Source of the DNA: a bacterium
Lineage (GTDB): Bacteria > Planctomycetota > Planctomycetia > Pirellulales > Pirellulaceae
Direction of reading: 5' to 3'
Length of the DNA: 17,740 nucleotides
Assembly (NCBI GenBank): GCA_030432015.1
Contig: JAUIHJ010000056.1
Span: 1-17,740, forward strand
The first letter of the stretch is position 1, and each line of letters begins with the position of its first letter. The notes under the pieces were generated by a model, which was not told where the DNA came from, did no database searches, and saw only the letters and a list, made by a program, of their open reading frames with translations. This document shows positions 1 to 6,455 of the stretch, piece by piece. The position numbers were made by a program, and so were the translations under genes.

Positions 1-71
1 ATGCAAAGGCCAGATGCCTGCGCAAACAGCGGCTGGGTCGGCGCGTTGGTGTAAACAGCATCTGCCGCCAT
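1..71 (-). other. Open reading segment running off the window edge
   Basis: An ATG at 71-69 on the minus strand opens a frame that stays open to the window edge (23 complete codons, beginning MAADAVYTNAP). A purine-rich stretch lies just upstream of the ATG. The frame differs from that of the truncated dehydrogenase gene ending at 95. It does not resemble the expected continuation of that protein. It could be the start of an inserted gene or element, or a chance open frame. Only a fragment is visible, so no function is proposed. Confidence 0.25.
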
Positions 72-94
72 TACGCCACCCTTAATCTTCGATT

Positions 95-1456
95 TCACAT
101 GCAAACACCGCCGCGGCCGATTTCAAAGCCGGTCGGCTGATGCAGCCCGCCGGCAAAGACTTTACATTCGTCGGCACGACCGTCGTGATCATGGTCTTCG
201 AAGATCAGCAACTTGTCGTCCATCTTGGTCTTGGGCTTCCAATGCGGGTAGGAGGCCATGGTCGAAACCCAGAGTCGCCCCTTGTTGTCGAAGTTCAACG
301 CCACGGGGTTCGCCAACTCGGGAAATTGCTCTTCAGACGCAACCAGGTTGATCTCGTAGCCGGGGGCCAACTTGAAGTGCTTGAGTTGTTCCTGGGCTGG
401 GGAATAGTCGAGTGAACCGAGCTTTCCTCTGGCGCGGTTAGGATCGTTCTTGCCACCGACGTTCGTCTTCGGATTGATGAACGGCAGTGTATTGCTATCG
501 TCCACCTGCGCAGCGACCTGCTCGCCGCGAGCCAGGGCCCAGATTCGGACGTCGCGATTGGCGCACATTTCATCCAGAATCGCCCGTTCGCGTTCCATCA
601 CGTCGGTGTTGTTATAGGTGCCGTCGGACCCGGCCTTGCCGCGGGAACCGTAAATCGAATAGCCGTTGACGGCCCGATAACGGTGCCACCAATGAAAGTT
701 CTTGTCATCGACTTCGGCCTTGACGGCCGCATAGGTTGGGGTGCCGGGCCCGGCGGTCGCGGGACTGGCCTGACCAAAGAGCCCTTGGTCCAAAATCGAA
801 GCGAGCGCTCGGTAGCCCGCCGCGTTTAGGTGAGCGCCGTCGAGCGTCAATTGTGCATCACTATCGGCAAACAACGCCTTGGTCGGCGTGAAAAGGTCCA
901 CAAATCCGACGTCGGTTGCGGCAGCAACGTCGTGGAGTGCCTGCGTGTAAGCGGCCAACCGGTCGTTATGCGCCGCTCCATCGGGCAAGTTCGGGTTGCC
1001 GGTATTCTCAAACGCGATGGGCGAGACAAGCACCATCCGAGGGGCACCGCGACCGCTGTAGTCCTTCGTCTTGGTTTCCTCGACCAACTTCGTCATATTG
1101 GCGACAAACGCATCCAGCCCGTCCGCGCCAGCGAAGGATTCGTTGAACCCGAAAAAGAAGAGCACGACGCTCGCCTGGCTGTGGGTCAAGTGCTGGTCGG
1201 GATCGCCGAAATTCTCTGACCGAATCCGCTCCATCGGTTCGTCGCCTGGAAAACAGAGATTCCGCACGGTTAAATCGCGCTCCGGATACCGCAGGTGCAG
1301 CAACGTCTCCCAGTCGTTTTGGTGTTGTAGCCGTTCGCCCAGGGCGTTGCCGATCAGGCAAATGTGATCTCCCTTTTCCAACGTCAGTTCCGCCGCGGGT
1401 GCGATGGAAGCAATGACGGCCAAAATCAGCGTGCAGGCAGCGAGTCGAGCTTTCAT
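95..1456 (-). CDS. Truncated exported fusion: SGNH/GDSL-like domain plus start of a membrane-bound-dehydrogenase-type propeller
   Basis: The reading frame extends upstream to 1606, but the ATG at 1456 is preferred because it starts directly with a signal peptide (MKARLAACTLILAVIASIAPAAE). Residues about 25-225 form an SGNH-hydrolase-like domain: block II G71, block III GFNE at 103-106, and block V DGAH at 206-209. Block I reads ICLIGNALG, without the usual GDS serine. After a linker containing WWHRYRAVNGY, the segment from KLAPGYEINLVASEEQFPELANP onwards is the start of the beta-propeller of planctomycete PVC-type membrane-bound dehydrogenases. The protein ends abruptly after GRGGVCM, where family members normally continue for hundreds more residues and often end in a CxxCH haem domain. 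At 453 residues it is probably a truncated remnant. No strong ribosome binding site is visible. The domain assignment is from family recognition; loss of function is inferred. Confidence 0.8.
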   Translation of the reverse strand: MKARLAACTLILAVIASIAPAAELTLEKGDHICLIGNALGERLQHQNDWETLLHLRYPERDLTVRNLCFPGDEPMERIRSENFGDPDQHLTHSQASVVLFFFGFNESFAGADGLDAFVANMTKLVEETKTKDYSGRGAPRMVLVSPIAFENTGNPNLPDGAAHNDRLAAYTQALHDVAAATDVGFVDLFTPTKALFADSDAQLTLDGAHLNAAGYRALASILDQGLFGQASPATAGPGTPTYAAVKAEVDDKNFHWWHRYRAVNGYSIYGSRGKAGSDGTYNNTDVMERERAILDEMCANRDVRIWALARGEQVAAQVDDSNTLPFINPKTNVGGKNDPNRARGKLGSLDYSPAQEQLKHFKLAPGYEINLVASEEQFPELANPVALNFDNKGRLWVSTMASYPHWKPKTKMDDKLLIFEDHDHDGRADECKVFAGGLHQPTGFEIGRGGVCM

Positions 1457-1697
1457 AGGTGGTGTCCGTGGAATGCGTGATGATTTACGAGAAGAATGTT
1501 CAGGGCCGCGATCTGCCCGCGATGCGAATCGAGCGATGTTGCGGATGGGCTGCGGATGTGAAACGGGCGGCTGCGAAAACAGATCGAGCGAACAAGGAGC
1601 CGACACGTCGCCGGTCGCTCGACCTCCATTATTTCATCTAGATCAATTCTGACCAAGCGGACTCATCAATTCGGTCCGAAAATCGTCGTGAGTGCCT

Positions 1698-2765
1698 TTA
1701 TTTACCGGACCACGTAGCCCATTGCTGAGCGAGCCAGGTGCTGTCGGGCGTCTGGTCGGTTACGAGGTACCGATACCGGGCAGTGAGCGGGTGATCACGA
1801 TCAATCAAGAACGGGCCGTCGACGCACGGCGCAAAGCAGAAGTAGGGTTTTGTGGGATGCAATCGCGCGGCCTGCGGCGCCCGAAAGTTGGTCGAGTGGC
1901 TGAGCACGGCGATGCTGATCGGCTGGCCGTCGATGCTGCCTGACAGGGCGACCCACTTTGCGTGCTGGTGGTTGCCAGCAAGCCGGTCCGATCCGAGATC
2001 GTTCACAAAATCGCTCGCTTCCCGCCGGTCAGCCGGCGGCGCACCGCCGTCCCGATCGGTCAGCCATCGCGTGGGGCCACGCAGCGCCATGCCGCCGTAA
2101 TGGTACTTATCAACCGCGAGGGGCTGGTCAGTGATTGCGGACTGAGTCGTGTCGATGTCAAAGCAGTGGTACGTCCCATCGGTGGGGTACACCGTCACCG
2201 TCCATCGCTCGCGGAGGATATCGACCGACGGTTCGGCCAGACTACGGTGCAGCAGGTCCACGACGAATCCCGTTCTGTCTTCCGCTTCAAACCTGGCAAC
2301 CACTCGTTCGTGAAGCACGCGCCCGGTGCCGCCGGCGAGATTCCAAAAATCGACTGCACGTCCGTCGTAGGTCGTCTTGACCCAGGCCGAGAAAATTCCG
2401 TGCTGATGCGGATGGTCTGACGGAAACATGGCCGTTACGGTCCGGCCCCTCGGCGAATTGACCGGATGCAAACAGCCGCTTCGTCGGTAGATGCTGTCGA
2501 CGCCGCGAGGGGCCGCCGGCGAGATCTTGTTGTAGGTAACGACGGCCTGTTGGTCGCGAAGCACGGTAATCGTTTGATCTGTTTCCACCAGGGCGAGCGA
2601 GTCAGCTGCCGCGGTCGGCGCCACGGAAAGGACGGCAAGGCAGGCCGCCGAAACGACCGCCCGCAGCGTTCTGGCACCCCAGTCGCCCGGAATTCGTCGC
2701 GCGACCATCCTGTCGCGCAGGTCGGCCAGCGCCGACGTGACCAGCAGCCGAAGAGACTTGTCCAT
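1698..2765 (-). CDS. PmoA-like family protein (DUF6807), exported
   Basis: 355 residues. The ATG at 2765 is preferred over the GTG one codon upstream: a GGAG at 2772-2775 lies 6 nt from the ATG but only 3 nt from the GTG. A hydrophobic stretch (ARTLRAVVSAACLAVLSVAPTAAADS) follows a basic N-terminal region of about 30 residues, giving a long but plausible export signal. The body shows the pattern of the DUF6807/PmoA-like family: a conserved HPVNSPRG segment, then FPSDHPHQHGIFSAWVKT with clustered histidines, then DFWNLAGG. A second conserved-looking block is KYHYGGMALRGPTRW. The family is common beside sugar-related genes in planctomycetes. Despite the name it is not a methane monooxygenase subunit, and its reaction is not established. 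The neighbouring truncated dehydrogenase and DUF1080 genes suggest carbohydrate or cell-surface polymer metabolism. Confidence 0.85.
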   Translation of the reverse strand: MDKSLRLLVTSALADLRDRMVARRIPGDWGARTLRAVVSAACLAVLSVAPTAAADSLALVETDQTITVLRDQQAVVTYNKISPAAPRGVDSIYRRSGCLHPVNSPRGRTVTAMFPSDHPHQHGIFSAWVKTTYDGRAVDFWNLAGGTGRVLHERVVARFEAEDRTGFVVDLLHRSLAEPSVDILRERWTVTVYPTDGTYHCFDIDTTQSAITDQPLAVDKYHYGGMALRGPTRWLTDRDGGAPPADRREASDFVNDLGSDRLAGNHQHAKWVALSGSIDGQPISIAVLSHSTNFRAPQAARLHPTKPYFCFAPCVDGPFLIDRDHPLTARYRYLVTDQTPDSTWLAQQWATWSGK

Positions 2766-2830
2766 CACATACTCCGGGTTCGGATGCCGGGAAATTTACC
2801 GCTTGCAGGGCAAGCCCTGAATCGAGCGAA

Positions 2831-3721
2831 TTAATAGAGCAACATGGAGAGCTTGCGTTGAAACTTCGCCAGCAATGGTGAATCGCCAGGAAGCGCGCGA
2901 AAGATCTCAAGCATCAGCAGCCGGGCCTGCTCACCGACGCCCTGGCGATCCTGCTCGACCAACGTCAGGCAGGTTTCCAGGGCTTCTTCATATTGTTGTG
3001 CTCCGGCCAGCGATTCGGCCAAGTGAAATTGAAGTTGTCGGTCGTCCGGTTTCGCCGCGGCGGCCGCCCGCGTTTCGGCCAGATCGTCATCCTTCATGCC
3101 AAAGAGATCGAGGGCCGCTTTGACTTTTTCGGCCTCCGGCTCGAGATACCCACGGGCCTCTAATTCCGCCATCACCGCCTGTGTCTCTTCGATGCGCTCG
3201 GCGTGGAGCAGCATTCGGGCGAGCCCGATCTTGATATCGGCATTCTTCGGATCCTTGACGGCCAAGGATTCGTACTTGGCCAGCGCTGCGTCCGGTGCGA
3301 CCTCTTCGAGTCTTGCCGCTTCGGCCAAGCTGCTCACCACCAGCACCTGGTCAATCCAGTCGCGCAGCTCGGCCTCCGGCATCGCACCATTGAAGGCGTT
3401 GGCGATCATACCATCGACCACGGCGTAGACCGCCGGAATCCCTTGGACTCCAAACTGTGCGGCGGCTTGAGGAACCTTTTCCGTGTCGGCCTTCACCAAC
3501 ATGAAGCCGCCGTCATATTCCTTCGCCAACTTCTCTAAGACGGGCCCTAATTGACGGCAGGGTGCGCACCAAGGAGCCCAAAAGTCGAGAACGACCAGGA
3601 GTTCTTGCGACCTGGCCAGGACATCCGCCTCGAACGTTTCGGGCGTGGTGTCCACGATCCACGGCGAGTCATGGGGGACGCCTTCCGTTTCTTGCGCGTC
3701 AGGCGAATCAGACATGCTCAT
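2831..3721 (-). CDS. ybbN: Thioredoxin-domain protein with C-terminal TPR-like repeats (YbbN/CnoX-like)
   Basis: 296 residues. Residues about 20-130 form a thioredoxin fold with an intact WCAPC redox site (C52 and C55) and the cis-proline loop GIPAVY (P96). Residues about 130-296 are helical TPR-like repeats. This order and length match the YbbN/CnoX family of thioredoxin-like co-chaperones (about 280-300 residues). In E. coli CnoX the site is SQHC, so the two-cysteine CAPC here suggests genuine oxidoreductase activity. There is no signal peptide, so the protein is likely cytoplasmic. The start is well supported: AAGGAAG at 3729-3735 lies 7 nt from the ATG. A second ATG lies two codons inside. 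The upstream leader contains an unusual nest of inverted repeats. The symbol is by similarity of architecture, not proven orthology. Confidence 0.9.
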   Translation of the reverse strand: MSMSDSPDAQETEGVPHDSPWIVDTTPETFEADVLARSQELLVVLDFWAPWCAPCRQLGPVLEKLAKEYDGGFMLVKADTEKVPQAAAQFGVQGIPAVYAVVDGMIANAFNGAMPEAELRDWIDQVLVVSSLAEAARLEEVAPDAALAKYESLAVKDPKNADIKIGLARMLLHAERIEETQAVMAELEARGYLEPEAEKVKAALDLFGMKDDDLAETRAAAAAKPDDRQLQFHLAESLAGAQQYEEALETCLTLVEQDRQGVGEQARLLMLEIFRALPGDSPLLAKFQRKLSMLLY

Positions 3722-3728
3722 TTCAAGA

Positions 3729-3735
3729 CTTCCTT
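3729..3735 (-). promoter_or_regulatory. Shine-Dalgarno site of the thioredoxin-TPR gene
   Basis: AAGGAAG on the minus strand, 7 nt upstream of the ATG at 3721. It is one of the strongest ribosome binding sites in the window and fixes the start. The proximal arm of the leader inverted repeat begins 12 nt further upstream. Confidence 0.65.
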
Positions 3736-3747
3736 TATTTACACTGA

Positions 3748-3835
3748 TTGAAAATGTGATTCATCGCCGCGAAACGCCATCGCGATATTGGCTCGCTGGC
3801 CAGAACCACATTGTTCTGGAATCACTCATTTTCAA
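3748..3835 (-). promoter_or_regulatory. Nested inverted repeats in the leader of the thioredoxin-TPR gene (candidate structured RNA or operator)
   Basis: The outer arms are TTGAAAATGTGATTC (3748-3762) and GAATCACTCATTTTCAA (3819-3835), complementary over 15 bp with a 2-nt bulge. Inside them are two further perfect dyads: CCAGAAC (3800-3806) with GTTCTGG (3813-3819), and CGCGA (3768-3772) with TCGCG (3780-3784). Transcribed on the minus strand this could fold as a three-way junction ending 12 nt before the ribosome binding site. The inner dyad shares one base with the outer arm. A small palindromic mobile repeat or a protein-binding operator is equally possible. No known riboswitch class was recognised. 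Confidence 0.4.
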
Positions 3836-3884
3836 CCGATTGATTCCTTATCAGCTTGTCTGACCGGAACCTGCGGTTCAATGG

Positions 3885-4033
3885 CTAAATGACGGAGTGC
3901 AATTCGGCGACAATCGGACCGGCTCGTTGTTCGCCGCCCATTCGATTCAATTGCGGAAAAACGGCCTGTCGGCGAAAAAGGTGCCTGTCCCGCTGACGGG
4001 GTGTGTGCTGCTGAATCGCGCTCGGCCATTTAG
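3885..4033 (+). repeat. Dispersed repeat, copy A (full length, with terminal inverted repeats)
   Basis: This 149-bp segment closely matches 11311-11461 on the same strand and 13902-14021 on the opposite strand. Its ends are CTAAATGACGGAGTG and the complement of CTAAATGGCCGAGCG, which agree at 12 of 15 positions. It contains the shared cores GCAATTCGGCGACAATC, TTGCGGAAAAACGGCCTGTC and GGTGCCTGTCCC. It lies between the thioredoxin leader and the end of the DUF1080 gene. The size, ends and lack of coding capacity fit a non-autonomous MITE or REP-like element. No clear target duplication was seen. Confidence 0.8.
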
Positions 4034-4061
4034 GAGTTGGCAACCGGACGCGGTCCCGGTC

Positions 4062-4763
4062 TTAGTGTTCCTTGATCCGAATGTTGCGCCACGAGACATC
4101 GTAGGGCCCGTCTCCCTTCTTGATACCGTGGACTTGCAAACCAATAAAACCCTTGGGATGGGTCTTCAGAATTTCATCGTCGACCAGATCCGCAATGGCA
4201 ACGTCATTGATCCAGGTCTGGATCCGGTTGCCGTTCGCCACGACGCGAAAGCGATTCCACTGGCCATCTTGGAAATGCTTGTGCGGCTTCAGTTGGTCCG
4301 AAGGTGTCAGCCAACCCCGTCCCGTTGCCTCGCCATAGATGTAGCCAGCCTCGGCGCCATTCTTGCCACTCGCTTCAATTTCCACTTGAGGGCCGTTAAC
4401 GCGTCCGAATTGTTCGTTCTTTCGTTTTCCGGTGGAGGAATCCCTGGTCTGCGAGCGGATTTGGACACCTGAGTTGAGGTTGTCGTGAACCTTCACTTCG
4501 AATTCAAGCTCGAAGTTGTCGTATTCCTTATTCGAGCAGAGGAACGAGTTCGGGCTACCGTCGCTGGTCGTACCTTTAATCGTGTTGCCCACGACTTCGT
4601 AGGTGGCGGTGCCATTCTTCTGGGTCCAGCCCTCGAGCGTTTTGCCGTCAAACAACGATACCCAGCCATCCTCCGCGGCGAGAGGACAACTCAACAACGG
4701 GCCGGCCAACAACAAAGCAGTAAGGGAGACGAGCGCAGGACAGCGAACCAGGTAGTTTTTCAT
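4062..4763 (-). CDS. DUF1080 (3-keto-disaccharide hydrolase-type) exported protein
   Basis: 233 residues. It starts with an export signal (MKNYLVRCPALVSLTALLLAGPLLSCPLAAE). The LLSC could act as a loose lipobox, but ordinary cleavage after CPLAA is also possible. The mature part opens with DGWVSLFDGKTLEGWTQKNG, the hallmark of DUF1080 domains, followed by FELEFEVKV, NSGVQIRSQ, the WNRFRVVANGN segment and IGLQVHG. This is a jelly-roll domain typical of planctomycete secretomes. Some members have been linked to hydrolysis of 3-keto sugars. The length equals a single domain, and the protein looks complete. No good ribosome binding site precedes the ATG. The downstream gap holds dispersed repeat copy A. 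Confidence 0.9.
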   Translation of the reverse strand: MKNYLVRCPALVSLTALLLAGPLLSCPLAAEDGWVSLFDGKTLEGWTQKNGTATYEVVGNTIKGTTSDGSPNSFLCSNKEYDNFELEFEVKVHDNLNSGVQIRSQTRDSSTGKRKNEQFGRVNGPQVEIEASGKNGAEAGYIYGEATGRGWLTPSDQLKPHKHFQDGQWNRFRVVANGNRIQTWINDVAIADLVDDEILKTHPKGFIGLQVHGIKKGDGPYDVSWRNIRIKEH

Positions 4764-5135
4764 AGTTGATCCACGCGGGTTAGATGGGGTGAAGAAGAAT
4801 GGGAAAAATACGCGAACGATATTCTACTCCAGATTGTCGCTAGTTTGACCAAGGCAAGACTGAGAAATCGAGCGGCGGCAAGAACCGCAAGATGGCTGGG
4901 ATTCGAGTGTCGTCTCGCGCGTCAACTGTGAACTCAATTTGGAAAATTTTCTCTGCTTGCCCCAGTGCTGGCACGATCTGCGTCGCCCCAGCAGGGAGGC
5001 CAATTTCGCGTAATGCCGGACCGGTGTAGGATGAAACTGTTAAGGGATGTTTACGAATTGGCATTGTTGCCAGGTTTCCGCAGGTTGGCGTGCAGGTTTA
5101 GGCCGCCTCCGATGCCTCGATCGAGGGAAAACGAA
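4764..5135. other. Divergent intergenic region between the DUF1080 and pdxA genes
   Basis: About 370 bp separating the divergent starts, so promoters for both genes should lie here. A TAGAAT hexamer (minus strand, 4821-4826) is a possible -10 for the DUF1080 gene, but no good -35 accompanies it. A minus-strand open frame at 4840-5064 lies within this gap. Nothing else was recognised. Confidence 0.4.
4840..5064 (-). CDS. Possible small protein or gene remnant, unknown
   Basis: A 74-residue open frame (MPIRKHPLTVSSYTGPALRE at its start) in the gap upstream of pdxA. Residue composition looks protein-like, with hydrophobic and charged residues mixed (for example IFQIEFTVDARDDTRIPAI). Third codon positions are less GC-rich than in neighbouring genes. 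There is no signal peptide and no well-placed ribosome binding site. No family was recognised. It may be a real small gene, a decayed fragment, or a chance frame in a region that must also hold promoters. Confidence 0.22.
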   Translation of the reverse strand: MPIRKHPLTVSSYTGPALREIGLPAGATQIVPALGQAEKIFQIEFTVDARDDTRIPAILRFLPPLDFSVLPWSN

Positions 5136-6161
5136 GTGGCTCTGTTCCGACCGACAATAGCCGTCACGATGGGCGATCCAGCGGGGATCGGGCCCGAGGT
5201 GTGCCTGCGTCTGCTGGGCGAATCGGCGGTGACCGACGAATGCACACCAATTATTTTCGGCGACGCCGGCGTACTGCAGCGGGTGGCTCGGCAATGCGGC
5301 CTCCCGCTGCCCGAGCGGATTTTAGGTCCTGGGCAATGGCCCCTCGATAGCCAGCTGCCGCAGGTCCCAGCCGTGTACGATTTGGGCGCCATCGCTGCGG
5401 AGGACGTTTTTCCGGGGCGCGTCAGCCGGGCCACAGGCGCGGCGTCGTACCGGTACATCGAAGCGTCAATTCGCGCCGCGCTCAACGGTGAAGTCGACGC
5501 GATCACGACCGGACCTATTCACAAAGAGGCATTGCACGATGCGGGGATTCGATTCCCAGGACACACGGAGATCTTGGCTGCACAAACCGGTGTCGACCGC
5601 TACTGCATGATGCTGACCTGCGCGCAGATCACATGCAGTTTCGTGACAACCCATGTCGGCTATCGGGACGTGCCGCAATTACTCGATGTTGCGCGAATCT
5701 TGGAAGTCATCGAGCTGAGCGCCGCTGCGATGCGACGTTTGCGATGCAGAGAGCCAAAACTGGCGGTCTGTGCCTTGAACCCGCATGCGGGTGAAAACGG
5801 CCTGTTTGGCGATCACGAAGAAGAGCGAATCATCGCGCCGGCCATCGCCGCGGCACGGCGGAAGGGGATTCGGGTCGAAGGGCCGCTACCACCCGATACG
5901 GCGTTTCTTCCCGACCGACGCCGCGAAACCGATTGCTTCGTCTGCATGTACCATGACCAGGGGCACATCCCGTTGAAGGCGCTCGCCTTCGATGTGGCCG
6001 TCAATGTGACCTTGGGCCTGCCAATCATCCGCACCTCGGTCGATCATGGAACGGCCCTGGACATTGCCTGGCACGGCAAAGCGGGGGCCACCAGCATGAT
6101 CGAGGCGGTCAAGCTGGCCGCGAGCTTAGCCGTCGAACGCCCAATGTCGGTGCTCAACTGA
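5136..6161 (+). CDS. pdxA: 4-hydroxythreonine-4-phosphate dehydrogenase family protein (PdxA)
   Basis: 341 residues from a GTG at 5136, which has GAGGG at 5123-5127 with 8 nt spacing and gives the usual N-terminus (ALFRPTIAVTMGDPAGIGPE). An ATG at 5112 would add eight residues, and the frame extends upstream to 4965. Family motifs are all present: MGDPAGIGPE, TTGPIHKEAL, PGHTEILA, NPHAGENGLFGDHE, GPLPPDTAF and TSVDHGTALD. The three metal-ligand histidines expected from E. coli PdxA fall at TTH (H173), NPH (H217) and YHDQ (H273) with matching spacing. The enzyme oxidises 4-phosphohydroxy-L-threonine in pyridoxal phosphate synthesis. PdxA2-type paralogues act on four-carbon acid phosphates instead, and no neighbouring pdxJ or sugar-acid kinase decides between them. 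The last codons are part of a 14-bp tandem repeat. Confidence 0.93.
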   Translation: MALFRPTIAVTMGDPAGIGPEVCLRLLGESAVTDECTPIIFGDAGVLQRVARQCGLPLPERILGPGQWPLDSQLPQVPAVYDLGAIAAEDVFPGRVSRATGAASYRYIEASIRAALNGEVDAITTGPIHKEALHDAGIRFPGHTEILAAQTGVDRYCMMLTCAQITCSFVTTHVGYRDVPQLLDVARILEVIELSAAAMRRLRCREPKLAVCALNPHAGENGLFGDHEEERIIAPAIAAARRKGIRVEGPLPPDTAFLPDRRRETDCFVCMYHDQGHIPLKALAFDVAVNVTLGLPIIRTSVDHGTALDIAWHGKAGATSMIEAVKLAASLAVERPMSVLN

Positions 6162-6194
6162 CGGTGCTCAACTGACGGTGCTCAACTGACGGTG
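6148..6194 (+). repeat. 14-bp tandem repeat, three copies, spanning the pdxA stop codon
   Basis: CGGTGCTCAACTGA occurs at 6148-6161, 6162-6175 and 6176-6189, followed by a partial CGGTG. The first copy encodes the last residues and stop of PdxA. Because 14 is not a multiple of three, the three TGA triplets (6159, 6173, 6187) fall in three different frames. Confidence 0.95.
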
Positions 6195-6233
6195 GGCGAA
6201 TCGTGTTGGGTGCATTCTGCGGGGCGGCCCAAC

Positions 6234-6269
6234 GCCCCTGGTGCCCCTGGTGCCCCTGGTGCCCCTGGT
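6234..6269. repeat. 9-bp tandem repeat, four copies
   Basis: GCCCCTGGT is repeated exactly four times, with two further matching bases at 6270-6271. In one frame on each strand it encodes Ala-Pro-Gly repeats. It lies between convergent genes and is probably a slippage-prone microsatellite. Confidence 0.95.
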
Positions 6270-6299
6270 GCAACGCCGCCCCGTCCGACGGCGGGAGCA

Positions 6300-6349
6300 T
6301 CGCTAGCCGAGTCCGTTTCGTGTTGCGCGTCAACGAATTCGGCTAGCGA
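6300..6349. repeat. Inverted repeat between convergent genes
   Basis: TCGCTAGCCGA (6300-6310) is matched by TCGGCTAGCGA (6339-6349), a perfect 11-bp stem with a 28-nt loop. Its place between convergent genes suggests a bidirectional terminator or mRNA-end stabiliser. There is no T-tract on either side, so a small palindromic repeat element is as likely. Confidence 0.5.
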
Positions 6350-6455
6350 ATGCCACCCCACCAACCGCCTGGGCAGTTTGCTCGACGGAGCGTACATGCT
6401 TCGCAGCAGGTCGCCACGGATGGCAAAGGCCCAGGCCGTGCGGTAGTCCCACGAA

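Larger units (their letters stand above)
6195..6455. other. Convergent intergenic region between pdxA and the DUF6263 gene
   Basis: No convincing gene is present. The region holds a 9-bp tandem repeat (6234-6269), a longer inverted repeat (6300-6349), and a small GTTGGG/CCCAAC dyad near 6204-6233. Open frames on both strands read the 9-bp repeat as Gly-Ala-Pro and look spurious. It should contain the terminators of both flanking genes, but no stem followed by a T-tract was seen. Confidence 0.5.

Noticed and set aside
1698..2765. Methane monooxygenase subunit (from the PmoA family name)
   Set aside because: The protein is a soluble exported DUF6807 type with a single signal-like helix, not a multi-pass membrane subunit, and no other pmo genes are nearby.
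3947..4144. Open frames across the three dispersed repeats sharing a GTGTxFADRxFFR-like peptide (also 11264-11476 minus and 13694-13957 plus)
   Set aside because: The shared peptide is a translation of the repeat itself. The copies differ at amino-acid-changing positions, the frames run into flanking sequence, and none has a ribosome binding site. Not counted as genes.
6148..6269. Possible CRISPR array
   Set aside because: The repeats are short, head-to-tail and without spacers, and no cas genes are present. They are simple tandem repeats.
6192..6446. Collagen-like open frames on both strands (Gly-Ala-Pro repeats)
   Set aside because: They arise from the 9-bp tandem repeat, exist on both strands, lack ribosome binding sites and lie between convergent genes. 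Treated as non-coding.
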